Positions 9,425-17,263 of a DNA stretch of 64,000 nt are shown here, one piece after another. The stretch covers positions 6,696,001 through 6,760,000 of the forward strand of contig NZ_CP107954.1 of assembly GCF_036067295.1 (NCBI RefSeq). Direction: 5' to 3'. A model generated the notes under the pieces. The model worked only from the letters and a program-made list of their open reading frames with translations. It was not told the origin of the DNA and did not search any database. Made by a program: the position numbers and the translations under genes. The DNA comes from Kribbella sp. NBC_00382. GTDB taxonomy: Bacteria; Actinomycetota; Actinomycetes; Propionibacteriales; Kribbellaceae. Within the stretch, counting starts at the first letter, position 1. Every line of letters begins with the position of its first letter.

Positions 9425-9861
9425 TCCTCACCCGATGCTCGATGGATTTCGACCAGGCGCGTCAGCGCGGGCAGCGCGGCCTGGATCTTGGACCGTTCGG
9501 CAGGCGTGAGCTGCTCGGCGAGCTCGGTCAACCGGACCATCCGCTCCTCCTGACGGCCGCGTACGACCGCCGCTCCCGCCGCGGTGATGTGCACGAGAAC
9601 CGCCCGCCCGTCCGACGGATCCGCGCGCCGCTCGACCAGCCCGTCCCGCTCGAGCTTGGTCACGATCTGCGTCACCGCCGGCTGCGTGACCTGCTCACTC
9701 GCGGTCAACTCGCTGAGCCGCTGAGGCCCGACGGTGGCCAACGTGTGCAGGACGGACAGCGTCGTGAAGCTCAGCCGCTGGATGGCGGGCAACCGGATGT
9801 TCATCCGGGTGAACTCCCCCATCACCTCGACCAGCTCACCGATACTCAGCTCTTGTCTCAC
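9421..9861 (-). CDS. MarR-family transcriptional regulator
   Basis: A 146-residue winged helix-turn-helix repressor. The recognition region reads LSELTASEQVTQPAVTQIVTKLERDGLVERRADPSDGRAVLVHIT, with the Asp and Arg of the wing conserved as in MarR. It starts at GTG 9861 and overlaps the epoxide hydrolase start by ATGA. Palindromic AT-rich DNA lies just upstream, so autoregulation and control of the hydrolase are likely. Confidence 0.88.
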   Translation of the reverse strand: MRQELSIGELVEVMGEFTRMNIRLPAIQRLSFTTLSVLHTLATVGPQRLSELTASEQVTQPAVTQIVTKLERDGLVERRADPSDGRAVLVHITAAGAAVVRGRQEERMVRLTELAEQLTPAERSKIQAALPALTRLVEIHRASGEE

Positions 9862-9873
9862 GCGGCAACTGTA

Positions 9874-9902
9874 TAAGAATCTTAGATAAGTTTCTCATCT
9901 AA
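9874..9902. promoter_or_regulatory. Probable MarR operator, two overlapping palindromes
   Basis: A 29-bp AT-rich tract in very GC-rich DNA. It contains TAAGA-A-TCTTA (9874-9884, perfect) and a 21-bp palindrome at 9882-9902 with arms TTAGATAAG and CTCATCTAA (8 of 9 pairs) around TTT. It sits 12 bases before the MarR start and 29 bases before the divergent phosphotransferase gene, so it could control both. Confidence 0.65.
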
Positions 9903-9931
9903 TTCCGGTCCTCGGCCGTAGGCTTCGGCAG

Positions 9932-10579
9932 GTGGATCTGCAGACCTTGATGACGCGCTTCGGCAGCGAAGACGCCGAGCCGATCGACCTCGGCTACTCC
10001 GACGCGACTGTGGTCCGGCTGGTACGAGCCGGTGAAACCCTTTACTACAAAGGCGGCCCGGACGTCGGCGCGGAAGCCGATCGGCTTGGGTGGCTCGGCA
10101 CGACGGACATCCCGTGCCCGCGAATCCTCGAGCGTGGCGACGACGAGAAGGGCGAGTGGATGCTCACCACGAAGCTCGCCGGCCGGGACGCGTCCCAGCC
10201 ATGGCCTGCCGCCGAGCGTCCCGCAGTACTGGCGGCTGTGGCTGATGGCATCACGCAGTTGCATGCGCTGACCGAGTGTCCGTTCGATTCGCCTTACCCG
10301 GGGTCGCGGGGTGCCGTGACGCATGGCGATTTCACTGCGCCGAATGTGTTCGTCGACCCGGTGACGTTGCGCTTCAGTGGGCTGCTCGATCTCAGTCGGC
10401 TTGGGCTTGGCGAGCCGTACGTCGATTACGCGTTGATGTACCGGAGTTTGGCCGGCGGGCTCAATCCGCAGTACGGCGGAGTAGCGGCGGCGCGCGAATT
10501 CGTCGTACTGGCCGGTGGCGACCCGGATGATCCACAGCTCACGCGGTACACCGAGCTGGGCGTCTCCGGGGACTACTAA
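9932..10579 (+). CDS. APH/choline-kinase family phosphotransferase
   Basis: A 215-residue kinase-fold protein starting at GTG. The catalytic loop VTHGDFTAPNVFVD carries the His-Gly-Asp and metal-binding Asn of aminoglycoside phosphotransferases, followed by LLDLSRLGLGEPYVDYA, the DxD-type metal segment. The N-lobe has YYKGGPD with the ATP-binding Lys. It resembles APH(3')-type enzymes but is shorter than usual (about 260 residues). It may phosphorylate an antibiotic or a cellular metabolite; resistance is not shown. A second phosphotransferase gene follows after 10 bases. Confidence 0.75.
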   Translation: MDLQTLMTRFGSEDAEPIDLGYSDATVVRLVRAGETLYYKGGPDVGAEADRLGWLGTTDIPCPRILERGDDEKGEWMLTTKLAGRDASQPWPAAERPAVLAAVADGITQLHALTECPFDSPYPGSRGAVTHGDFTAPNVFVDPVTLRFSGLLDLSRLGLGEPYVDYALMYRSLAGGLNPQYGGVAAAREFVVLAGGDPDDPQLTRYTELGVSGDY

Positions 10580-10589
10580 ACTCCGGTAG

Positions 10590-11555
10590 ATGTTTCCAAC
10601 CGGACTGTCGATGCTGTGGGAATCGGTCGAGCCGCGGCAGGCGTTGCGGGACAGGTTCGGACTCGACAGCTTCGATGACGCGGCAAGTTGGCTAGCCAAG
10701 GTGCTGGCCGAGAGTTGGGCTCTCGACGTGGAGGCCTGCGACCGGATCCTGATCAGCGACAACAACGCCATCGCCTGGGTCCGTACGGATCAGGGAGCAT
10801 TGGTGGCGAAGTGGTCTCGCGCCCAGGACCTGTTCGAGAGGTTCACCGCCGTCGCGGACCTACTCCAAGCGCTACATCATCAAGGCGTCCCGGTGGCGGC
10901 GCCGCTGCGGTCGATCGACGGTCGGTACCGCATGGTTGTTCATTCCGGTTCAAGGCCGTTGTCGATGACGGTGCAACCGCAGGTAGCCGGCGAGTTGCTC
11001 GACACAACCGATGAGACCGCCGTCTATCAAGCCGGCGCTTGTCTGGCCAGGTTGCACGGAGCGTTGGCCAGCCATCGGGACGACCGCCTGGCGGGCGTGC
11101 GCTTCGACCTGCCCCTGGATCTGCGCCAGCGGATTGAGGGCTGGCTCGAGCACAGGGACACAGGACTCGCACCGGCTGCCTCAGCAAGACTGCGCGACCA
11201 ACTGGCGTCGCTGCAGCCGATCGACGTCGAGCCGCAGCTCATCCACAACGACTACCGGTCGTCGAACATCCTCACGGCTGGCTCGGAGGTCCTCGCCGTC
11301 ATCGACTTCGACGAGGTCGGCACGGACTACTGCGTCAGCGACCTCGCGAACTGCCTCGTCCTCTTGGCCACCCGCTTCACCAAGTGGCAGCCGACTCCGG
11401 TCAGCGTCCGCACAATCCTTCTCGAGGGGTACGAATCCGTACGGCCACTCACCGCCCTCGAACACGATTGGCTCCGGGCCGTCACGCTCCTGCGCGGAAT
11501 CCAGTCCATCCCCGCCGGCGACGACCCCGCCGGGTGGGCTGCTGCCGTCCAATGA
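10590..11555 (+). CDS. APH/homoserine-kinase II-like phosphotransferase
   Basis: A 321-residue member of the same kinase fold, with ALVAKWSRA (N-lobe Lys), the catalytic loop LIHNDYRSSNIL (Asp and Asn) and the metal motif VLAVIDFDEVGTDYCVSDLA. It resembles homoserine kinase type II and Ser/Thr kinase RdoA relatives. The ATG at 10590 is used, although an internal ATG at 10611 is possible because no clear ribosome site exists. It is the second of two adjacent, different phosphotransferases. The substrate is unknown. Confidence 0.75.
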   Translation: MFPTGLSMLWESVEPRQALRDRFGLDSFDDAASWLAKVLAESWALDVEACDRILISDNNAIAWVRTDQGALVAKWSRAQDLFERFTAVADLLQALHHQGVPVAAPLRSIDGRYRMVVHSGSRPLSMTVQPQVAGELLDTTDETAVYQAGACLARLHGALASHRDDRLAGVRFDLPLDLRQRIEGWLEHRDTGLAPAASARLRDQLASLQPIDVEPQLIHNDYRSSNILTAGSEVLAVIDFDEVGTDYCVSDLANCLVLLATRFTKWQPTPVSVRTILLEGYESVRPLTALEHDWLRAVTLLRGIQSIPAGDDPAGWAAAVQ

Positions 11556-11564
11556 AACCGATGG

Positions 11565-11576
11565 GAACATATGTTC
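11565..11576. promoter_or_regulatory. Perfect palindrome, candidate operator of the XRE regulator
   Basis: GAACATATGTTC is a perfect 12-bp palindrome 22 bases before the start of the HTH gene, next to a possible -10 element TAGAAT (11587-11592). Position and symmetry suggest an autoregulatory site; no second copy was noticed in the window. Confidence 0.45.
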
Positions 11577-11598
11577 GATAATGCTGTAGAATCGAGGT

Positions 11599-12468
11599 AT
11601 GGCTGGGCGGAGTGAGGCGGGGCCCACCGCGTTGCGGATCATGTTGGGAGCGCATCTGCGGCGGTTGCGCGAGCGTGCCGGCGTGACCCGGCCGGAGGCG
11701 GGCTGGGCGATCCGGTCCTCGGAGTCGAAGATCAGCCGGATGGAGCTCGGCCGGGTCGGCTTCAAGGTGCGCGACGTGGAGGATCTGCTCACCCTGTACT
11801 CCGTGACCGAGCCCGAGGAGCGCGAGCGGCTGGTCCAGCTCGCCCGCGATGCGAACAACCGCGGCTGGTGGCAGCGGTACCACGACGTCACCCCGGACTG
11901 GTTCGACGCCTACCTCGGGCTGGAGGCGGCCGCGGACCTCATCCGGACGTACGAGGTGCAGTTCGTGCCGGGCCTGCTGCAGACACCGGAGTACACCCGA
12001 GCGGTCGCAGCCCTCACCTCTGGGACCGAGCGGTCGACGGAAGAGCTCGACCGCGTCGTCGCCCTGCGCAAGAGCCGTCAAGAGGTGCTCGACCGCGATC
12101 CGCCACTGCGGCTCTGGGCGGTGATCGAGGAATCGGTACTGCGCCGGCCGATCGGCGGGACCCGCGTATTGCGGGAGCAACTGGTCGCGCTGATCGAGGC
12201 GATCCACCGACCGAACGTCACGGTGCAGGTCATTCCGCTCGGCAGCCCCGGGCATGCGGCGACCGCGGGTGCGTTCAGCGTGCTGCGCTTTCCGCAGGCC
12301 GATCTGCCCGACGTGGTCTACCTGGAGCAACTGACCAGCGCGCTGTATCTCGACAAGCGCGACGACCTCGACGCCTACACCCACGTGTTCGACAGCCTGA
12401 CTGTCTCCGCTCCCCCGCCGCAGGAGGCGGAGGCGCGGATCGCGGAGATCCTCGAGCAACTCGGCTAG
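11599..12468 (+). CDS. XRE-type HTH regulator with DUF5753 (Scr1-like) domain
   Basis: A 289-residue actinobacterial regulator. The N-terminal HTH (about 15-75) reads HLRRLRERAGVTRPEAGWAI then SESKISRMELGRV. The C-terminal DUF5753 domain (about 100-280) shows WFDAYLGLEAAADLIRTYE, PGLLQTPEYTRAV, VQVIPLG and a late VVYLEQ. The family usually pairs with a short DUF397 protein encoded next door; none is present here, and the next gene belongs to the DGPF/sigma unit. The ATG has almost no leader, so the mRNA may be leaderless. The target genes are unknown. Confidence 0.9.
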   Translation: MAGRSEAGPTALRIMLGAHLRRLRERAGVTRPEAGWAIRSSESKISRMELGRVGFKVRDVEDLLTLYSVTEPEERERLVQLARDANNRGWWQRYHDVTPDWFDAYLGLEAAADLIRTYEVQFVPGLLQTPEYTRAVAALTSGTERSTEELDRVVALRKSRQEVLDRDPPLRLWAVIEESVLRRPIGGTRVLREQLVALIEAIHRPNVTVQVIPLGSPGHAATAGAFSVLRFPQADLPDVVYLEQLTSALYLDKRDDLDAYTHVFDSLTVSAPPPQEAEARIAEILEQLG

Positions 12469-12485
12469 ATTTCTGGAGAAGCAGC

Positions 12486-12512
12486 TGTCCGTCTGGACCG
12501 TTGCCGTTCGTC
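12486..12512 (+). promoter_or_regulatory. Putative ECF42-dependent promoter upstream of the DGPF gene
   Basis: A -35-like TGTCCG (12486-12491) and -10-like CGTC (12509-12512) are separated by 17 bases. An almost identical block with the same spacing occurs at 14133-14159. The published ECF42 motif from Streptomyces, as I recall it (TGTCGA / CG[AT]C), is similar. The start codon lies 23 bases after the -10 with AAGGAGG between, giving a sensible leader. Confidence 0.6.
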
Positions 12513-12535
12513 GGTCGGGTGTAAGGAGGTCTTAG

Positions 12536-12877
12536 GTGAAGTACCTACTGATGATCTGCGGCGACGAGACCGCCGCGGAGCACGCCAACGACGGCTGTGG
12601 CGGCTGGTCCGAGGAGATGGAGCGGCGCGGCGTCGTCCGAGGTGGTGCAGGGTTGGCACCGGCCACTGACGCGACCACGGTGCGGGTGCGTGACGCGGAG
12701 GTGCTGCTGACCGACGGGCCGTTCGCCGAGACGAAGGAAGTGGTCGGTGGCTTCGTCCTGATCGAGTGCGCCGACCTCGACGAGGCGATCGAGATCGCCG
12801 CGAAACACCCTGCGGCCGGCTACGGCACGATCGAGATCCGCCCAGTCATCGACGGACCGACGCCCGACGTCCAGTGA
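12536..12877 (+). CDS. YCII/DGPF-domain protein
   Basis: A 113-residue protein with the characteristic LTDGPFAETKEVVGGFVLIE segment that names the DGPF family, and the opening KYLLMICGDE. The family is typically encoded beside ECF42 sigma factors and may be a small-molecule sensor or enzyme; its activity is not known. The start is GTG 12536 with a strong AAGGAGG (12523-12529). Its TGA overlaps the GTG of the sigma factor (GTGA), showing translational coupling. Confidence 0.88.
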   Translation: MKYLLMICGDETAAEHANDGCGGWSEEMERRGVVRGGAGLAPATDATTVRVRDAEVLLTDGPFAETKEVVGGFVLIECADLDEAIEIAAKHPAAGYGTIEIRPVIDGPTPDVQ

Positions 12878-14130
12878 CCTCACGAGACCGCGAGCCGATT
12901 GAGGCGGTTGTTGGGCGGGCGTTTCGGGAGGAGTGGGGGCAGGTTGTCGCGACCCTGATCCGGGTGACCGGGGACTGGGATCTTGCGGAGGAGTGCACGC
13001 AGGATGCGTTCGCGGTGGCGTTGGAGCGGTGGCCGCGGGACGGGGTGCCGGGCAGGCCGGGGGCGTGGCTGACCACGACGGCTCGGCATCGGGCCATCGA
13101 TCGGCTGCGGCGTGAGGCGGTGGGTGCTGCCAAGCTGCGAGAGGTGGCCGCGATGGCGGAGGACGTAGTACCGGATCATTCAGACGAGCACGACGATGCT
13201 GTGCCGGACGACCGGCTGCGGTTGATGTTCACCTGTTGCCATCCGGCGCTGGCGTTGGAGGCGCGGGTCGCGCTCACGCTGCGGACACTCGCGGGGCTCA
13301 GTACCGCCGAGATCGCGCGCGCGTTCCTCATCCCCGAGCAGACCATGCAGAAGCGGATCGGCCGGGCCAAGCAGAAGATCAAGAACGCTGCGATCCCGTA
13401 CCGCGTACCGCCCGCGCAACTCCTGCCCGAGCGCACCCCCGCCGTGCTCGCCGTCCTCTACCTGCTCTTCAACGAGGGCTACACCGCAACCGCCGGCGCA
13501 GACCTGGTACGCCGGAATCTCAGCGCCGAAGCAATCCGCCTGACCCGCGTGCTCGCCCACCTGATGCCCGACGAACCCGAAGTCTCCGGCCTGCTCGCAT
13601 TGATGCTCCTCCACGACGCCCGCCAGGCCAGCCGGCAGGACGACACCGGACAGCTGATCCCTTTGGAGGAACAGGATCGGGCTCATTGGGACGCCGAGAC
13701 CATTGCCCTAGGCATCGAAGTGCTGGAGACCGCCCTCAGACGCCGCGAGCCCGGCCCGTACCAGATCCAAGCTGCCATCGCCGCCTGTCACGCGACCGCC
13801 CAAACAGCCCAGGACACTGACTGGCCGCAGATCGCCGGTCTGTACGCACAGCTGACGAGATTCGTCCCGACGCCGGTGGTCAAACTCAACCAGGCAGTCG
13901 CGATCGGAATGGCCGAAGGTCCAGCAGCGGGCCTGCTCCTCGTCGACGAGTTGGTTGCCTCAGGCACCTTGGCTGACTATCACCTACTACCGGCCACCCG
14001 AGCCGACCTGCTGCGCCGCGCCGGCCGCCTCACCGAGGCCGCGACCGCCTATCGCGAGGCCGTCACCCGGGCGACCACCGACGCCGAACGCGCCTTCCTG
14101 CAGAGAAGAATCGAAGAAACCACCCCCTGA
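12874..14130 (+). CDS. ECF42-group RNA polymerase sigma factor with C-terminal helical/TPR extension
   Basis: A 418-residue sigma-70-family factor. Region 2 shows GDWDLAEECTQDAFAVALERWP and ARHRAIDRLRR; region 4 shows LRTLAGLSTAEIARAFLIPEQTMQKRIGRAKQKI. The long C-terminal part (about 190-418), with NEGYTATAG, RLTRVLAHLMPDEPEVSGLLALMLLHDAR and TPR-like helices, is the hallmark of ECF42, which lacks a classical anti-sigma factor and is thought to be controlled by this extension. The GTG at 12874 overlapping the DGPF stop is chosen. Two candidate target promoters flank the unit. Confidence 0.92.
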   Translation: MTSRDREPIEAVVGRAFREEWGQVVATLIRVTGDWDLAEECTQDAFAVALERWPRDGVPGRPGAWLTTTARHRAIDRLRREAVGAAKLREVAAMAEDVVPDHSDEHDDAVPDDRLRLMFTCCHPALALEARVALTLRTLAGLSTAEIARAFLIPEQTMQKRIGRAKQKIKNAAIPYRVPPAQLLPERTPAVLAVLYLLFNEGYTATAGADLVRRNLSAEAIRLTRVLAHLMPDEPEVSGLLALMLLHDARQASRQDDTGQLIPLEEQDRAHWDAETIALGIEVLETALRRREPGPYQIQAAIAACHATAQTAQDTDWPQIAGLYAQLTRFVPTPVVKLNQAVAIGMAEGPAAGLLLVDELVASGTLADYHLLPATRADLLRRAGRLTEAATAYREAVTRATTDAERAFLQRRIEETTP

Positions 14131-14132
14131 CC

Positions 14133-14159
14133 TGTCCGCCTGGGCCCGTCCCGTTCGTC
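14133..14159 (+). promoter_or_regulatory. Second putative ECF42-dependent promoter
   Basis: TGTCCG (14133-14138) and CGTC (14156-14159) have exactly the spacing of the promoter at 12486-12512; over 30 aligned positions 25 are identical. It lies directly after the sigma-factor stop and drives the downstream mycothiol-enzyme-type gene, suggesting that gene belongs to the same regulon. Confidence 0.55.
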
Positions 14160-14193
14160 GGTGAGATGACCGATGGACGAGAGGACGCGAAGA

Positions 14194-14775
14194 ATGACCG
14201 ACATCAGGCAACTGATCGCGGCGGAACGTCACGAACTGGCCACATTGCTCAAGGAACTGCCGAGCGACCAATGGGACGCACCGAGCCTATGCGAAGGCTG
14301 GCGAACCCGCGAGGTCGTCGCCCACCTGACCATGCCCTACCGCTACTCGACCTCCCGGTTCCTGCTCGAGCTGGCCAAGTCGGGCGGTCAGTTCAACACC
14401 ATGTCCGACCGCGTCGCCCGCCGGGACGCCGCCGAACTCAGCACTGCCGAGCTCACCGACTGCCTAGCGGCCAATGTCGACCATCCATGGAAGCCACCAG
14501 GCGGCGGCTTCGAAGGCGCCTTGTCCCACGACGTGATCCACGGCCTCGACATCACCGTTGCACTGGGCATCGACCGCACGGTCCCACCCGAACGGATGCG
14601 CATCGTCCTCGGCGGCCTCTCCCCCAAACACCTCAAGTACTTCGGCGTAGACCTCACCGGCACGCAACTCAAAGCCACCGACCTCGACTGGACCTACGGC
14701 ACCGGCACGCCCTTCGAAGCCCCGGCCCAAGACCTCCTCCTCAAGGTCTGCGGCCGACTTGCCAAGGGTAAGTAA
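14194..14775 (+). CDS. Maleylpyruvate isomerase-family / DinB-like mycothiol-dependent enzyme (TIGR03083 type)
   Basis: A 193-residue four-helix protein. The opening AAERHELATLLKELPSDQWDAPSLCEGWRTREVVAHLTMPYR is the family signature, with metal-binding His in VVAHL and SHDVIHGLDI. Relatives bind divalent metal and transfer or isomerise with mycothiol as cofactor. The ATG at 14194 is preferred over 14173 because the predicted promoter ends near 14160 and would leave almost no leader for the upstream codon. Family members often detoxify; here co-control with the ECF42 unit is inferred from the promoter. Confidence 0.78.
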   Translation: MTDIRQLIAAERHELATLLKELPSDQWDAPSLCEGWRTREVVAHLTMPYRYSTSRFLLELAKSGGQFNTMSDRVARRDAAELSTAELTDCLAANVDHPWKPPGGGFEGALSHDVIHGLDITVALGIDRTVPPERMRIVLGGLSPKHLKYFGVDLTGTQLKATDLDWTYGTGTPFEAPAQDLLLKVCGRLAKGK

Positions 14776-14962
14776 GCCCTCGGGGGTTGACAGTCAGCGA
14801 TCGAGTCACAACTATTTGTCACGTCACCGCCCCTGACAAGGTTGTCATCCGCGCCTGCCAGCGCTGACCGCCGCCCGTTCCGCCGAATGTTCGCGGGTGG
14901 TCGACAGTGCCTGGCAACGGCCAGGTCCATTCCGTGTAGTGAGGACCGGAAGGACGATCTCG

Positions 14963-15493
14963 ATGAAATCGACCGTATCCCGAGTGGCACTCTTGTTCGC
15001 GGCAGTGGCGGCGACAGTGCTCGGCTCCATCCCCGCCGCCAGTGCAGCGCCGACGCCTGACCAGCCCACGGCAGTACAGGCCGCACCTGCGCCCGACGGC
15101 GTGAGGTTTGTGCCAGGCAAGGGTCAGGCGGTACCGCCGAAGATCACCGGGTGGGATGTCCCCACCGCCCGCCAGTACTACCTGACCGCCTCCTGTAACC
15201 AGTGGGCCGGCGAGATCCGCCAGGGCGCGACCGCTTGGAACCAGTTGAGCGAAGGTGGCGGCACCCCGGTGTCCTGCCAGACCACCTACATCACCGACTG
15301 TGGCGCCACTGGTGCGATCATCGGCTGCAACTACAACGCGGGCGACCGGATCACCCTCGTCCCGACGGCGACCGGCCAGGTCGCCCTGCTCGCGGCACAC
15401 GAGTTCGGACACGACTGGTACGGCCACTCCGGCGACGGATGCGCCTCGTGGGCCAGCCCCGCCGACGTCATGCGAACAACCATCTGCGGCTGA
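14963..15493 (+). CDS. Secreted snapalysin-like zinc metalloprotease
   Basis: A 176-residue exported protease. The ATG at 14963 has GGAAGGA 8 bases upstream and opens a Sec signal (MKSTVSRVALLFAAVAATVLGSIPAASA). The zinc site LAAHEFGHDWYGHSGDGC gives HExxH, and a Met-turn-like ADVMR follows, as in the M7 snapalysins (small neutral proteases of actinomycetes). The third ligand is unclear: His and Asp occur at positions 10 and 13 of the motif rather than the family's usual Asp at 11. Cysteine pairs suggest disulfides. A propeptide probably lies between residues 30 and 60. Confidence 0.72.
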   Translation: MKSTVSRVALLFAAVAATVLGSIPAASAAPTPDQPTAVQAAPAPDGVRFVPGKGQAVPPKITGWDVPTARQYYLTASCNQWAGEIRQGATAWNQLSEGGGTPVSCQTTYITDCGATGAIIGCNYNAGDRITLVPTATGQVALLAAHEFGHDWYGHSGDGCASWASPADVMRTTICG

Positions 15494-15511
15494 CCAACCC
15501 GACCCAACAAA

Positions 15512-15545
15512 GCGGCGTGCGCCTCCCCGAGGAAGCGCACGCTGC
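15512..15545. terminator. Bidirectional hairpin between convergent genes
   Basis: Arms GCGTGCGC (15515-15522) and GCGCACGC (15535-15542) pair perfectly and extend inward by three more pairs. It serves the protease gene and the convergent HTH gene. Confidence 0.7.
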
Positions 15546-15548
15546 GGG

Positions 15549-16445
15549 TCAGTCCCACTCCCAGTCGATCCCCACGACACCCCGATCAGCAGCCGGTACG
15601 ACGACGTGCACGCGGCCGTCGGGGGTCATCATCAGCTCGCGCCGCAGCACGTCCGGCCCACCGGAATGGTGGCGACGGAACTCGGTCACCCGGACCGGCA
15701 TCGCCTCCCGGTGGAACTGGACCTCCAGCACGTGATGCGTCCCAGCCCATTCGTGGAAGCGGAAGTACTGGGTAGAAGGAATCCCGTTCCGATCGGCGAT
15801 CTCGTAGTGGACGACAGCCGTGTCCCCGACGAGGAGCGTGCGATCCAACAGCAACTCGCCAAGCACGGCGCCATCCTCAGGGTCGCGAGCCACCCGGCCC
15901 GTGCGGCAACCCGCCAATCCACGCGGCACGATGTCCTGGGCATCGCAGCCCGGTTCGCCCTGGTGGACGACGATCAGCCGGTCCACGTCCTTGACCGCGA
16001 CCAGCGCTTGGATCACCCGCTTCGAGGTCATGCTGCGGTCCGCCCCGATGCCGATCTCCTCGACGACGGTGATACTGCGCAGCCGGCCGTGCGCTTCCCG
16101 GCGTACCTCATCGAGCAGCCGGATGAGGGTCGACGCGTTGGCGACCACGGCGTACGGGCGAGTGGGCGCCTCGGTGGCGGGCGGCACCCGGACGGCGAGC
16201 CAGCCGGCCGGAAGCTCGAGCAGCTCCTCGAGCGCTGTCACGACGGCGAGCGAACCGGGCCGCGGATGGCGGCTGCCGTTCTGCCAGGTACTGAGCGTGG
16301 CGACGCCGACATGCAGTCCGCGATCGGCGAGCCGGGCCTGGATCCGGTTCAGGGCGAGTCCGCGGCTGGCGATCGCCGCCCGGAGCGCATCAGCGAACGG
16401 CGCTTCCGGGCCCACGTCCGGAACGTGGATCCGCGCTTCCGTCAT
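15549..16445 (-). CDS. HTH-domain transcriptional regulator with a C-terminal domain of unknown function
   Basis: A 298-residue protein. The N-terminal third contains an XRE-like HTH (ALNRIQARLADRGLHVGVATLSTWQNGSRHPRP). The C-terminal part (about 95-298) has ordered blocks such as ITVVEEIGIGADRSMTSKRVIQALV and VVHYEIADRNGIPSTQYFRFHEW, not recognised as a named domain. The ATG at 16445 is chosen because GGGAGCG lies just upstream; a longer reading would add 16 residues across the operator. A palindrome 36 bases upstream may be its own operator. Confidence 0.72.
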   Translation of the reverse strand: MTEARIHVPDVGPEAPFADALRAAIASRGLALNRIQARLADRGLHVGVATLSTWQNGSRHPRPGSLAVVTALEELLELPAGWLAVRVPPATEAPTRPYAVVANASTLIRLLDEVRREAHGRLRSITVVEEIGIGADRSMTSKRVIQALVAVKDVDRLIVVHQGEPGCDAQDIVPRGLAGCRTGRVARDPEDGAVLGELLLDRTLLVGDTAVVHYEIADRNGIPSTQYFRFHEWAGTHHVLEVQFHREAMPVRVTEFRRHHSGGPDVLRRELMMTPDGRVHVVVPAADRGVVGIDWEWD

Positions 16446-16480
16446 CGTCCGCTCCCTTGCCGAGGCCGGGTCGGCGTCAG

Positions 16481-16494
16481 TGTAAACGTTCACA
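16481..16494. promoter_or_regulatory. Imperfect palindrome upstream of the HTH regulator
   Basis: TGTAAACGTTCACA pairs at 6 of 7 positions about the AACGTT core. It stands between the HTH gene and the divergent cysteine-protease gene, so it may control either. Confidence 0.45.
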
Positions 16495-16639
16495 ACCGGG
16501 CCGGGCTGTTGCTGGCCGCTTGCCGTTCACCGCGTGTCTGCCGTTCACACCCCCGCGCAACGCCGGAATCAGCGCTTGTCCGGACGTGACGGAGTGATCA
16601 CGATGAGTGCCCTCACCGCCCCAGTGAAGGAGGCCCCCT

Positions 16640-17260
16640 ATGAGGAGGGTCAGCACACCCCGTACGAGGTCGTGGCTCGCGGCAACGATCGTCGGCCTGG
16701 CGGCACTCCTGCCGCTCGCCCCCGCCGCGTCCGCCGCCGCTCCGGTCACTCCCGTCGCCCCCACCGCCTCGAAGCTGCTCGCCAGCCGGTACCTGAACGT
16801 CACCGGCCAGTCCCAGCAGAAGTCCAACTGGTGCTGGGCCGCCACCGGCAACAGCATCGCGGCCTACTACGGCAGCAACTACTCGCAGAACCAGTTCTGC
16901 AACATGGCCTTCGGCTACAGCCAGAACGGCACCTGCCCGAACGACCAGGCCACGCTGGCCAACGACCAGCGCGCGTTCCGGACGATCGGGATCAGCCAGG
17001 GCAGCTACATCAGCGGCACCCTGAGCTACGCCTCGATCCAGACCGAGATCAACGCCAACCGCCCGGTGATGACCCGGATCGGCTGGAAGTCCGGCGGCGG
17101 TCACATGATGGACATCATCGGCTACGACACGTCCAACTCGACGATCGAGTACTACAACCCGTGGGGCAGCGATCCCCGGTACAACTACTCGACCTACAAC
17201 TGGTACCTGAACAACTCCCAGTTCCAGTGGACGCACTCGCTCTACCGGATCGGAGCCTGA
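16640..17260 (+). CDS. Secreted papain-like cysteine protease
   Basis: A 206-residue exported protein with a Sec signal (MRRVSTPRTRSWLAATIVG, core ending PAASAA). The mature part carries the papain-like catalytic set: Cys in QQKSNWCWAATGNSIAAYYG, His in SGGGHMMDIIGYD and Asn/Trp in EYYNPWGS, as in the C39-like/C70 (AvrRpt2-like) proteases. The length fits a single catalytic domain with a short pro-segment. The start has GAAGGAGG 7 bases upstream. Only 3 bases separate it from a membrane-anchored partner, which may act as its anchor, inhibitor or substrate. Confidence 0.82.
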   Translation: MRRVSTPRTRSWLAATIVGLAALLPLAPAASAAAPVTPVAPTASKLLASRYLNVTGQSQQKSNWCWAATGNSIAAYYGSNYSQNQFCNMAFGYSQNGTCPNDQATLANDQRAFRTIGISQGSYISGTLSYASIQTEINANRPVMTRIGWKSGGGHMMDIIGYDTSNSTIEYYNPWGSDPRYNYSTYNWYLNNSQFQWTHSLYRIGA

Positions 17261-17263
17261 GCC

